Below, in pieces: positions 17,365 to 25,021 of a DNA stretch of 64,000 nt (position 1 is the first letter of the stretch; each line of letters starts with the position of its first letter). Location: positions 6,529,225-6,593,224 of the forward strand of contig NZ_JAPEPX010000001.1 in NCBI RefSeq assembly GCF_026339935.1, in the 5' to 3' direction. This DNA comes from Streptomyces sp. NBC_01551 (GTDB taxonomy: Bacteria > Actinomycetota > Actinomycetes > Streptomycetales > Streptomycetaceae). The notes below the pieces were generated by a model. It saw only the letters and a list, made by a program, of their open reading frames with translations, was not told the origin of the DNA and ran no database searches. The translations under genes were made by a program, and so were the position numbers.

Positions 17365-18021
17365 CTAGCCGACCGGCTTGCGGGCCAGGAGGAACGCCTG
17401 AGGGCATTTCTCCTCGCCGACGGGTTCGCGGACCAGGCGGGCCACCTCCGCCAGGCCCGCTTCGTGGAGCTCGGCGGCGATCAGGGCGGGTGGGGTCACG
17501 TACACGTCGAGGTCGACCCGGTGTCCGTACGCGTGTTCCAGGCGGATCCGCCCGTCACCCGCCTCGAAGGCGACCAGGGCGTGGCCGCCCGGCGCCAGTA
17601 CCCGGGCGAACTCCTCGAACAGCGACGGCAGTTCCCCCGGCGGGGTGTGGACGGTGGAGTACCAGGCGAGGAGCCCGCCCAGCACCCCGTCCGCGACGTC
17701 CAGCGCGGCCATCGAGCCCACCTCGAAGCGCAGCCCCGGATGGCTCCGGCGGGCCACCGCCACCATCGCCGGGGAGAGGTCGACGCCGAAGGCCCTTACC
17801 CCGAGCGCGTCCAGGTGCGCCGTCAGCAGGCCCGGACCGCAGCCCAGGTCCGCCACGGCTCTGCCCCCGCCGGCGGCGCCGCGCACGGCCTCGGCGAAAG
17901 CGGCCAGCATCGCCCGCTCCAGCGGCTTGCGGGCCAGGTCGCCGTTCGCGAGCCGGGCGTAGTCGACGGCGACGGCGTCGTAGGACGCCCGTACGGCATG
18001 CAGGTACGAGGTCTCGGTCAT
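17365..18021 (-). CDS. Class I SAM-dependent methyltransferase
   Basis: A 218-residue methyltransferase with motif I VADLGCGPGLLTAHL, an acidic residue at the end of beta 2 (VDLSPAM) and a GGHALVAFE strand later. It starts with a helix typical of small-molecule methyltransferases (SYDAVAVDYARL). Its ATG overlaps the stop of the upstream NIS synthetase gene as ATGA, so it is co-translated with a siderophore enzyme and may modify that product. Substrate is inferred only from context. Confidence 0.9.
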   Translation of the reverse strand: MTETSYLHAVRASYDAVAVDYARLANGDLARKPLERAMLAAFAEAVRGAAGGGRAVADLGCGPGLLTAHLDALGVRAFGVDLSPAMVAVARRSHPGLRFEVGSMAALDVADGVLGGLLAWYSTVHTPPGELPSLFEEFARVLAPGGHALVAFEAGDGRIRLEHAYGHRVDLDVYVTPPALIAAELHEAGLAEVARLVREPVGEEKCPQAFLLARKPVG

Positions 18022-19391
18022 CCCCTCGACAGTAGCCCGCCGTCCAGCGGATTGGGCAGCTCCGTCCACTGATCGCCCGGAACACCGGGGCTCAGCCGCA
18101 TCAGCGTCAGCGCCTTCGTCGGCAGCGCCCCGGTCAGCAGCGCCTCGGTGTCGGCGGTCGGCGCGAGACCCGCGACCGCTGCGCCGAGGTCCTCGGCCAG
18201 CGCCGCCGCCGAGCCCGCCGTCGCCCCGAGCGCCCCGGCCACCAGCGACCCGAACAGCTTGCGGCGCAGCACCGTCACGTCGTCCGTGACCAGCCGCCCG
18301 GACACCGGCGGCACCGGCAGCCCGTGCCGGGCGAGGCGGGCCGGGCTGATCCGGATGTCCGCGAGGTCGCGGTAGACCAGCCGGAGCGGGGCGCCGTCGG
18401 CGGAGAGCACCACGAGCAGGTTCTGGCCGTGTGCCTCCAGGGCCACGCCGAGGTCCAGCACCCGCAGGCACACGGCGAGCGCGAGACGGGCGAACCCGGC
18501 CCGCCACGCGGCCGATCGCGCGAGATCGGTACCGGCCAGCGCCGCCACCGGTACGACGCGCTCGCCCGCCCCCGCGTCGGCGTACAGCTCAGGCGGCTCG
18601 CGCAGCACGGCGGCCAGATCCGGGCTGTGCGCGGTGGCGGCGCCCAGGGTACGAGTGATGTGCAACCGCCCGTCGAGCCGCCCGGCCAGCGCCTCCGCGA
18701 AGGCGGAGACCGCGGCCGCCGTCTCGACCGAATACACGGAGATGTCCCGCACGGAGGAGGTCAGCCGGGTGCTCAGCGCCGTCTTCACGTGCGCGCCGCC
18801 CGCCACCGGCGCCAGGGTCCGCAGCGACATCAGCGGATGCGCCGCCACGGTGGCCCGCTGGAGCCCCTCGCCCTTGAGCACGTGCGCCGCCTGCCACGGG
18901 TGCACCGGGATCAGGATCCGCCCGTCGGCCCGCAGCTGCGCCGGCCAGCCGTCCGTCACCAGGCACTCCTCGGGCCGTACGGCGACCAGCCCGAGCTCCA
19001 CGACCGGCCGGTGCTCCGGCGCGTACGCGAGCTGCTCGGCCACCGAGAATCCGGGCCGGGAACGGCAGTTGGGGTGGTACGGGTGCCCGTCGACGACCCG
19101 CTGCTCCCACTCCCGGGTGCTGCGCGCGGGCGTGTCGCCCGCCCCCGGCTGCCCGGCCCGCGACAGCGCGAGGGAGGCCGTACTGTCGTCCAGCTCGGCG
19201 GCGAACCCGTCGCCGTGCGCCACTCTCAGCGCCGTCAGCAGCCGCGCGGCCTGCCGGTACGGCCGACCGTCGAGCCGCACCTCACCGACCTGGGCCCCGG
19301 TCGCGTACGGGTCCGCGAGCGGGCCCTCCAGCCGGCCGCCCCCGGCCAGCCGCAGCGCCAGGGCGCCGGATCCGCGCTCGCGGCCGGCCAC
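18018..19391 (-). CDS. NIS siderophore synthetase (IucA/IucC family)
   Basis: An ATP-dependent ligase joining a carboxylic acid (such as citrate or succinate) to an amine in NRPS-independent siderophores. Visible motifs are DGHPYHPNCRSR (nucleotide-binding segment, with Arg where many relatives have Lys), IPVHPWQ, EAHGQNLLV and KALTLMRLS. From the GTG at 19391 the protein has 457 residues, short for the family. The same frame stays coding-like up to a CTG at 19562, with GAGAGG upstream and an in-frame TAA beyond. The true start may therefore be that CTG, or an upstream ATG has been lost by frameshift. It is followed by the coupled methyltransferase and is divergent from a second synthetase. 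Confidence 0.88.
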   Translation of the reverse strand: MAGRERGSGALALRLAGGGRLEGPLADPYATGAQVGEVRLDGRPYRQAARLLTALRVAHGDGFAAELDDSTASLALSRAGQPGAGDTPARSTREWEQRVVDGHPYHPNCRSRPGFSVAEQLAYAPEHRPVVELGLVAVRPEECLVTDGWPAQLRADGRILIPVHPWQAAHVLKGEGLQRATVAAHPLMSLRTLAPVAGGAHVKTALSTRLTSSVRDISVYSVETAAAVSAFAEALAGRLDGRLHITRTLGAATAHSPDLAAVLREPPELYADAGAGERVVPVAALAGTDLARSAAWRAGFARLALAVCLRVLDLGVALEAHGQNLLVVLSADGAPLRLVYRDLADIRISPARLARHGLPVPPVSGRLVTDDVTVLRRKLFGSLVAGALGATAGSAAALAEDLGAAVAGLAPTADTEALLTGALPTKALTLMRLSPGVPGDQWTELPNPLDGGLLSRG

Positions 19392-19620
19392 CCAGGGCAG
19401 AGGTTCGAAGGCCAGCGCCCGCCACAGCCGGGTCAGTACGGCCGCCCGCGCCCCGGGCAGGGCGGCGTCGTACGCGGATCCGAGCCCGGGCCGTACGCCG
19501 GCCAGCGCGGCGGCGACGGCTTCCTCGGCCGGGGAAGCGGGGACGTGCGTGCTGCGGTCCAGGGTCCTGGTCCTCTCACTCTCATCATTGCCTTACCCGA
19601 TGATCGATGATGATCACCGA

Positions 19621-21177
19621 ATGGATCGAACGGATCGAATGGAACCAGTGGACCTCAACGCCGCCGCCGACGCGTACGCCGCCGCCCCGCTGCTCAACTG
19701 CCTGCTCAGGGAGGCGGCCGAGCCGTCCGGTGAGCCCGGTGCGCACCGGCTGCGCGGCAGCGGCCGGATGCTCCGGGTGAGTGGCGGGCGCCGGCCCGCG
19801 CACCCCGAACTGCTCACGGCGGGCGGTTGGCGCCCGCTCGGCCCGGCCGAACTGGTCAAGGTCGTCTCCGACGAACTGCTGCTGTACACGGGCGCCTCCA
19901 ACGACGAGCTGCCGTCGGAGATCGCCGACAGCCGCGACGCCCTCGCCGCGCTGCTGGCCGCCCGGGCGGAGGCGGAACCGCCCGCGGACCCGTACCTGCT
20001 CTCGGAGCAGTCGCTCGTGATGGGGCACCCGCACCACCCCGCCCCCAAGGCGCGGGGCGGGGCGCCCGCCGCGAGCTGGCTCCCGTACGCCCCGGAGGCC
20101 TTCGCCCGGTTCCCGCTGGTCTTCCTCGGGCTGCGCGAGGACCGGCTCGCCGAGGAGGGCGGCCCGGCCGCCGCCGAGGCCGTCGACTCCCTCGCCGCCG
20201 CCCTCGACGGGCCGCGCGCGCCCGCCGGTTACCGGCTGTTGCCCGCGCACCCCTGGCAGCTGGAGCTGGTCGGCGCCCGGCGTGAGGTGCGCGAGGCCTT
20301 CGCCGACGGGCGGCTGCTGCGGCTCGGCCCGACCCGGCTCCCGGCCTGGCCCACCGCCTCGATCCGGACCCTGTACGTCCCCGACCCGGCGGCCGACCTG
20401 TTCGTCAAGTTCAGCCTCGACGTCCGCATCACCAACGACGTGCGCCGGCTGTGGCGGCACGACCTGCTGAAACTCCGCCGCACCGACGCCGCCGTCGAGG
20501 CGGGCTTCGCCGAGCTGCGCCGCGCGGGCTCGAACGCGGTGTGGCTCGCCGACCGGGGGTACCGCACCGCGGACTTCGCCTTCGAGGAACTCGCCGTCCT
20601 GGTGCGCGACGGGCTGCGCGCGTGGGTCGAGCCCGGGGCCACGGCGCTGCTGGCCGCCGCGCTCGCGGAGGGGTTCGCGGGCAGCCCCGTGGACCGCACC
20701 GCCGACCCGGCCGCCTGGTGGCGGGCGTACCTGCGCCATGTCGTGCCCCCTGTGCTGGAACTCTTCGCCCGGCACGGCATCGTCTTGGAGGCGCACCTCC
20801 AGAACACCCTGGTCGCGGTCGACGCCGGGGGCATGCCGGTGCAGGCCCTCTTCCGCGATGCGGAGGGGGTGAAACTCCCGGCGGACCTGTCGCGCGCGGC
20901 GGCCTGGCAGCGGCTGGTGTACTGCCTGGTCGTCAACAACCTGGCGGAGGTGGGCGCGGCCCTCGCCGAGCGGAATCCGGACATGGTGGCGCGGGTGTGG
21001 CCCGCCGTCCGCGAGGAGTTCCTGCGCTACGACGCCGAGCGCGGCGGGCTCCCCGAGATCGCGCAACTGCTCGCCGGCCCCACCCTTCCGGCCAAGACGA
21101 ACCTGCTGCTGCGATGGACCCGGGCGGACGGCGCGGACGCCCGCTACCTGCCGCTCCCGAACCCGCTGCGGGGGTAG
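19621..21177 (+). CDS. Second NIS siderophore synthetase (IucA/IucC family)
   Basis: A 518-residue ligase with the full set of family motifs: MGHPHHPAPKAR near residue 135, PAHPWQLEL near 205, LEAHLQNTLVAV near 390, and a final KTNLLLRW. It probably catalyses one condensation of the siderophore while the divergent paralogue does another. Alternative ATGs in frame at 19600 and 19639 are equally possible because no clear ribosome site marks one. No diamine decarboxylase, N-hydroxylase or acyltransferase for hydroxamate precursors lies in the window, so the monomers must come from elsewhere. Confidence 0.9.
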   Translation: MDRTDRMEPVDLNAAADAYAAAPLLNCLLREAAEPSGEPGAHRLRGSGRMLRVSGGRRPAHPELLTAGGWRPLGPAELVKVVSDELLLYTGASNDELPSEIADSRDALAALLAARAEAEPPADPYLLSEQSLVMGHPHHPAPKARGGAPAASWLPYAPEAFARFPLVFLGLREDRLAEEGGPAAAEAVDSLAAALDGPRAPAGYRLLPAHPWQLELVGARREVREAFADGRLLRLGPTRLPAWPTASIRTLYVPDPAADLFVKFSLDVRITNDVRRLWRHDLLKLRRTDAAVEAGFAELRRAGSNAVWLADRGYRTADFAFEELAVLVRDGLRAWVEPGATALLAAALAEGFAGSPVDRTADPAAWWRAYLRHVVPPVLELFARHGIVLEAHLQNTLVAVDAGGMPVQALFRDAEGVKLPADLSRAAAWQRLVYCLVVNNLAEVGAALAERNPDMVARVWPAVREEFLRYDAERGGLPEIAQLLAGPTLPAKTNLLLRWTRADGADARYLPLPNPLRG

Positions 21178-21244
21178 GGGGCAGCCGTCCCGACCGGGAG
21201 GGATCCGGCCAACGTGCGCCGGGATCCCCGGCCGTCGGCTGCCG

Positions 21245-21272
21245 AAAGGTATAGACCAATGTTAGGTTGGTC
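21245..21272 (+). promoter_or_regulatory. DasR-like operator and dyad upstream of the HutC-type regulator
   Basis: Bases 21245-21260 read AAAGGTATAGACCAAT and match the known DasR element (consensus core TGGTCTAGACCA) at all but two fixed positions. Overlapping it, GACCAA (21254-21259) and TTGGTC (21267-21272) form an inverted repeat. DasR is itself a HutC-type GntR regulator, so this could be the binding site of the adjacent gene product or of DasR. Confidence 0.5.
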
Positions 21273-21315
21273 GGGCAGACCGCGCATTCCTTGACCGCCC
21301 GTCAGAGGAGAAGCC

Positions 21316-22092
21316 ATGCCCGCCCCTTCGCGGAACGGCGGCCCGGCCGCCATGCCCAAGTACCAGCGGATCGCCGCAGCGCTGCGCCACGATCTCGACC
21401 GCGCCGCGCACACCCCCGGCGGCAGACTGCCCTCCGAACGCACGCTGGCGGCACGCTACGAGGTCAACCGGCAGACCATCCGGGCCGCCCTCCAACAGCT
21501 CCGGGAGGACGGCCTGGTCGTCACCGGCCGCCGGGGCACCCGCCCGTCGGCGACGCTCCTCCCGGTCCCGTCCCGGGCCCTCGCCTCCCCGGTCGTCGGC
21601 CCGGCCGCCGGGGTCGTGGCGCAGAGCCGGCTGAACCTCGTCACGGTGCCGCCCTCGCTCGCCGCCCTGCTCCACATGCGGGGCGGGGAGCGCACCCTGG
21701 TCCACCACCGCCGCGAACGCGGCCCGGCGGGGGAGACCCTCCAGCACGCGGTCACCTACCTCTGCCCGCAGTTGGTCGCCCGGACCCCCGAACTGGCGGG
21801 ATTGCGCGACCGGACGGCGACGGCCGCCCTCGCCGACGAGGGCCTCGCACCGCTGCACCGCTGGCTGGAGCGGGCCGCGGCGGGCGCCCGGGTCGCCGAG
21901 ACCGTCACGATGACCCGCACCAGCGACCCGTACGCGGCCGCCCCCACCTGTGGACTCACCGTCCGGCGGACCCTGCACGACGGCGCCGGGCGGCTGATCG
22001 CCGTCACCGACCTGGCGTTCCCCACCTGGGACCGGCTCACCATCCACCGCGACCGCGCCGCCACCGGGTTCCGCGTCACGCAGGACTCCTGA
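21316..22092 (+). CDS. GntR-family transcriptional regulator (HutC subfamily)
   Basis: A 258-residue regulator. The N-terminal winged helix-turn-helix has the typical GGRLPSERTLAARYEVNRQT, then IRAALQQLREDGLV. The rest is a UTRA-type ligand-binding domain (residues about 95-250), as in regulators of sugar, histidine or phosphonate pathways. ATG 21316 has AGAGGAGA upstream with ideal spacing. No obvious catabolic operon is next to it. The dyad 44 bases upstream suggests autoregulation. Confidence 0.9.
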   Translation: MPAPSRNGGPAAMPKYQRIAAALRHDLDRAAHTPGGRLPSERTLAARYEVNRQTIRAALQQLREDGLVVTGRRGTRPSATLLPVPSRALASPVVGPAAGVVAQSRLNLVTVPPSLAALLHMRGGERTLVHHRRERGPAGETLQHAVTYLCPQLVARTPELAGLRDRTATAALADEGLAPLHRWLERAAAGARVAETVTMTRTSDPYAAAPTCGLTVRRTLHDGAGRLIAVTDLAFPTWDRLTIHRDRAATGFRVTQDS

Positions 22093-22155
22093 CGCGGCCG
22101 CCCCCGCGAGGCCCTTGGGTAGGGTGACGCGACGGTTTTCCGGAAGCGGACGAGG

Positions 22156-22710
22156 GTGAAGAGGATGACGAAGACCACGCGACGGTTCCCGGTGCGCGCG
22201 GCCGCACTGCTCTGCCTGGCGGGCGCCCTGGTCACGGGCTGCAGCGGCGGCGCGGACGGCGGCGGCGGCGACGGCAGACCGGACGCGGCCGGCCAAGCCG
22301 CGCTCGCCGCCGACGCCGTCCCCGACAAGGTGCGGATCGCGGAGAACGTGAAGTCCGCCCTGGAGGTGCGGATCTCCACGGGCGAGGGCCGGTTCGGCAG
22401 CGGCACCAACTCCCCGTGCGCGACCTCCTCGCCCCGTGTGTTCACCGAGGAGTGCGGGGAGGCGGCCGACTACACCCGGGAGGCCGCCCGCTTCGCCCTG
22501 GACGAGATCGACGGCCGCTCGGGCTTCGCCACGCTCGGCAACGCCGCCCGCAAACTGGACAAGGCGGCCGCCGCCTACCGCGACCTCGGCTGCGCGAAGG
22601 CGCCGTCCGCCGCGGCCGCCCGCAAGGCCTGCCTGGACCCGGCGGCCGTCGTCGCCCAGGGCTTCCCCGACCTCCGGAGCGGCGCCAACAAGGGCCTCGC
22701 CGGAAAGTAG
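22156..22710 (+). CDS. Small secreted lipoprotein of unknown function
   Basis: A 184-residue exported lipoprotein. The signal peptide (RRFPVRAAALLCLAGA) ends in the lipobox LVTGC, after which comes a Gly/Asp-rich linker that would extend the protein from the membrane. The mature domain has four cysteines (including CATSS, EECGE, GCAK and ACLD), possibly in two disulphides, and is mostly helical. No family is recognised. GTG 22156 and ATG 22165 are both possible starts. It lies alone upstream of the sigma factor. Confidence 0.75.
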   Translation: MKRMTKTTRRFPVRAAALLCLAGALVTGCSGGADGGGGDGRPDAAGQAALAADAVPDKVRIAENVKSALEVRISTGEGRFGSGTNSPCATSSPRVFTEECGEAADYTREAARFALDEIDGRSGFATLGNAARKLDKAAAAYRDLGCAKAPSAAAARKACLDPAAVVAQGFPDLRSGANKGLAGK

Positions 22711-22810
22711 CGTAAATCACACGTTCTTTGACGTATAAGACGAAAGGGTCCACCATCTACGGCAGTCAAGGTCCCGCGCCGCAAGCCGACAAGCCCAAGG
22801 AGCGAACCCC

Positions 22811-23782
22811 ATGCCGGCCCCTGCCTCTTCTTCCCGTACCGCCGACCCCGTCCATACCGCCGACCCCGTCCATACCGCTCCCGCGAGCCTGCCCCGCCCC
22901 CGCCGCCCGCACACCGAGGCCGCCCGGATCGCGGGCCTGCCCCGCATCGACGAGCCCCGCGAGGTGGCCCCCGCGGACGCGAGGGAACTGTCGAGGGTCT
23001 TCTTCCGGCGGCTCCGCGAGCTGACCGAGGGCACGGCGGAGCACAAGTACGTCCGCGACACCCTCATTGAGATGAACGCCTCACTCGTCCAGTACGCGGT
23101 GCGCCGCTTCCGGGCCCGTGGTGACGGAGGCGACATCGAGGACATCGTCCAGGTCGGCACGATCGGCCTGATCAAGGCGATCGACCGGTTCGACCCGGCC
23201 TTGGAGAACGAGTTCTCCACCCTCGCCATGCCGTACATCACAGGCGAGATCAAACGGCACTTCCGCGACACCTCCTGGGCCGTCCGCGTCCCGCGCCGCC
23301 TCCAGGAGCTCCGCATCGACATCGCGAAGGCGAAGGAAGAGCTGACCGTCCTGCTCGACCGCTCACCGACGGTCGCCGACCTCGGCGAGCGCCTCGGCCT
23401 GGCGGACGAGGAGGTCATAGAGGGTCTCGTCGCCGCCAACGGCCACACCAGCGGGTCCCTCGACGCCCCGCACGCCGAGTACGGCGACGCCCGCGGCCTC
23501 GCCGAGGGGCGCACCCTCGCCGACGTCATGGGCGAGGAGGAGCCCGCACTGGAGCTGGTCGAGGACGTCCAGACGCTGGCCCCGCTGCTGGAGCAGCTCA
23601 GCGACCGCGAGCGCAGCATGCTGCGGATGCGGTTCGGCGAGGAGCTGACCCAGGCCCAGATCGGCGCCGCCCTCGGCATCTCCCAGATGCAGGTGTCCCG
23701 CCTGCTGGCCCGGATCCTGGCCCACCTGCGCGCCTCGCTGCTGGCGGAGCCCGCCCCCGACCCGGTCGACCCGTCGGCGTGA
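22811..23782 (+). CDS. SigB/SigF-family alternative sigma factor
   Basis: A 323-residue sigma-70 family factor of the stress/sporulation group. Region 2 shows VRDTLIEMNASLVQYAV and DIEDIVQVGTIGLIKAIDRFD, followed by FSTLAMPYITGEIKRHFRDT. Region 4 ends GAALGISQMQVSRLLARIL. It lacks the extended region 1 of housekeeping factors. The N-terminal 50 residues are Pro/Ala-rich and contain an exact duplication of the six residues ADPVHT (18 bases twice, about 22849-22884). AAGGAG sits eight bases before the ATG. No anti-sigma gene is adjacent. The betaine importer immediately downstream is a plausible osmotic-stress target. Confidence 0.93.
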   Translation: MPAPASSSRTADPVHTADPVHTAPASLPRPRRPHTEAARIAGLPRIDEPREVAPADARELSRVFFRRLRELTEGTAEHKYVRDTLIEMNASLVQYAVRRFRARGDGGDIEDIVQVGTIGLIKAIDRFDPALENEFSTLAMPYITGEIKRHFRDTSWAVRVPRRLQELRIDIAKAKEELTVLLDRSPTVADLGERLGLADEEVIEGLVAANGHTSGSLDAPHAEYGDARGLAEGRTLADVMGEEEPALELVEDVQTLAPLLEQLSDRERSMLRMRFGEELTQAQIGAALGISQMQVSRLLARILAHLRASLLAEPAPDPVDPSA

Positions 23783-23791
23783 GGTGGATCA

Positions 23792-23814
23792 CTTAACCGT
23801 TTGCGGAGGTTAAG
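23792..23814 (+). promoter_or_regulatory. Inverted repeat between sigma factor and betaine importer
   Basis: CTTAACC (23792-23798) and GGTTAAG (23808-23814) are perfect arms around nine bases. The site is less GC-rich than its surroundings and begins ten bases after the sigma-factor stop. It could be an operator for the downstream importer operon or a weak terminator; the A/T content of the arms favours an operator. Confidence 0.4.
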
Positions 23815-23959
23815 ACCGGGCAGTCGGGCCCATGGAGCGGACCTCGCCCTGGCCACGAAACGGCCGGCGCGGGGGCGGGCGGATCCCGCGCCGCTCCACG
23901 GGCCGCCCGGCCACCGAGGCCGGGCGCGCGCCGTATCCGGTACGACCCGCGAGGTGTAT

Positions 23960-25021
23960 GTGTCCACGCTCCAGGCCGAGCACGTGTACAAGGTGTTCGG
24001 CAGACACCCCGACGAGACGGCGGCCGCCGTCCGCACGCTCCAGAACGGCGCGAGCCGCGAGGAGCTGCGCGCCGAGGGAACCACGGCCGCCGTCATCGAC
24101 GCCTCCTTCAACGTCGAGCCCGGCCAGATCTTCGTCGTCATGGGTCTGTCCGGATCCGGCAAGTCCACCCTGCTGCGCATGCTCAACGGACTGCTGGAGC
24201 CCACCTCGGGGCGCATCCTCTTCGACGGCCAGGACCTCACCGCGCTCAGCCCGCGTGAACTGCGCCACGTCCGCTCCACCAAGATCAGCATGGTGTTCCA
24301 GCACTTCGCGCTGTTCCCGCACCGCGACGTCCTGGACAACGCCGCCTACGGACTGGAGGTCCAGGGTGTCCCCCGGGCCGAGCGCGAACGGCGCGCCGCC
24401 GAGGCGCTGGCGCTGTGCGGGCTCGGCGGCTGGGAGAAGTCCTGGCCCGACGAGCTCTCCGGCGGCATGCAGCAGCGCGTCGGCCTCGCCCGCGCGCTGG
24501 CCACCGACGCCGACCTCCTCCTGATGGACGAGTCCTTCAGCGCCCTCGACCCGCTGATCCGCCGCGACATGCAGGACCAGCTGCTCGAACTCCAGCGGCG
24601 CCTGAAGAAGACCATCGTCTTCATCACCCACGACCTCAACGAGGCCATGCGCCTCGGCGACGGCATCGCCGTCATGCGCGACGGCCGCATCGTCCAGCAG
24701 GGCACCGCCGAGGACATCCTCATCCGCCCCGCCGACGACTACGTCGCCTCCTTCATCCAGGACGTCGACCGCTCCCGGGTCCTGACGGCCGACGCCGTCA
24801 TGGAGGAGCCGGAACCGGCCGCGGACGCCTGCGACTGCCCCACCGTGAGCGCCGACACCCCGCTCGCCGACCTGTGCGCGGTCAGCGCCCGCGTCCCGCA
24901 CGCCGTGGCCGTCACCGGAGCCGACGGCTCCGTCATCGGCTCCGTGCCGCAGGACCGCCTCATCGCCTTCATCGGTGACGAACAACGGCCCCCGATGTAC
25001 TGCGCGGAGGTGGCCGCCTGA
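23960..25021 (+). CDS. Glycine betaine/proline ABC importer ATPase (OpuAA/ProV type)
   Basis: A 353-residue ATPase energising uptake of a compatible solute. Walker A GLSGSGKST lies at 62-70, signature LSGGMQQR and Walker B LLLMDESFSALD follow. After about residue 275 comes a CBS-like regulatory extension, as in osmosensing ProV/OpuAA proteins. I set the start at GTG 23960, which has GAGG five bases upstream and gives the family-like N-terminus STLQAEHVYKVFG. An upstream in-frame extension to 23801 lacks family resemblance. The stop overlaps the next ATG by one base. Confidence 0.92.
   Translation: MSTLQAEHVYKVFGRHPDETAAAVRTLQNGASREELRAEGTTAAVIDASFNVEPGQIFVVMGLSGSGKSTLLRMLNGLLEPTSGRILFDGQDLTALSPRELRHVRSTKISMVFQHFALFPHRDVLDNAAYGLEVQGVPRAERERRAAEALALCGLGGWEKSWPDELSGGMQQRVGLARALATDADLLLMDESFSALDPLIRRDMQDQLLELQRRLKKTIVFITHDLNEAMRLGDGIAVMRDGRIVQQGTAEDILIRPADDYVASFIQDVDRSRVLTADAVMEEPEPAADACDCPTVSADTPLADLCAVSARVPHAVAVTGADGSVIGSVPQDRLIAFIGDEQRPPMYCAEVAA

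Noticed and set aside
19562..19621. Iron box (DmdR-type) between the two siderophore synthetases
   Set aside because: I looked for the TTAGGTTAGGCTCACCTAA-like dyad and found only short repeats such as GGATCGAA; no convincing match.
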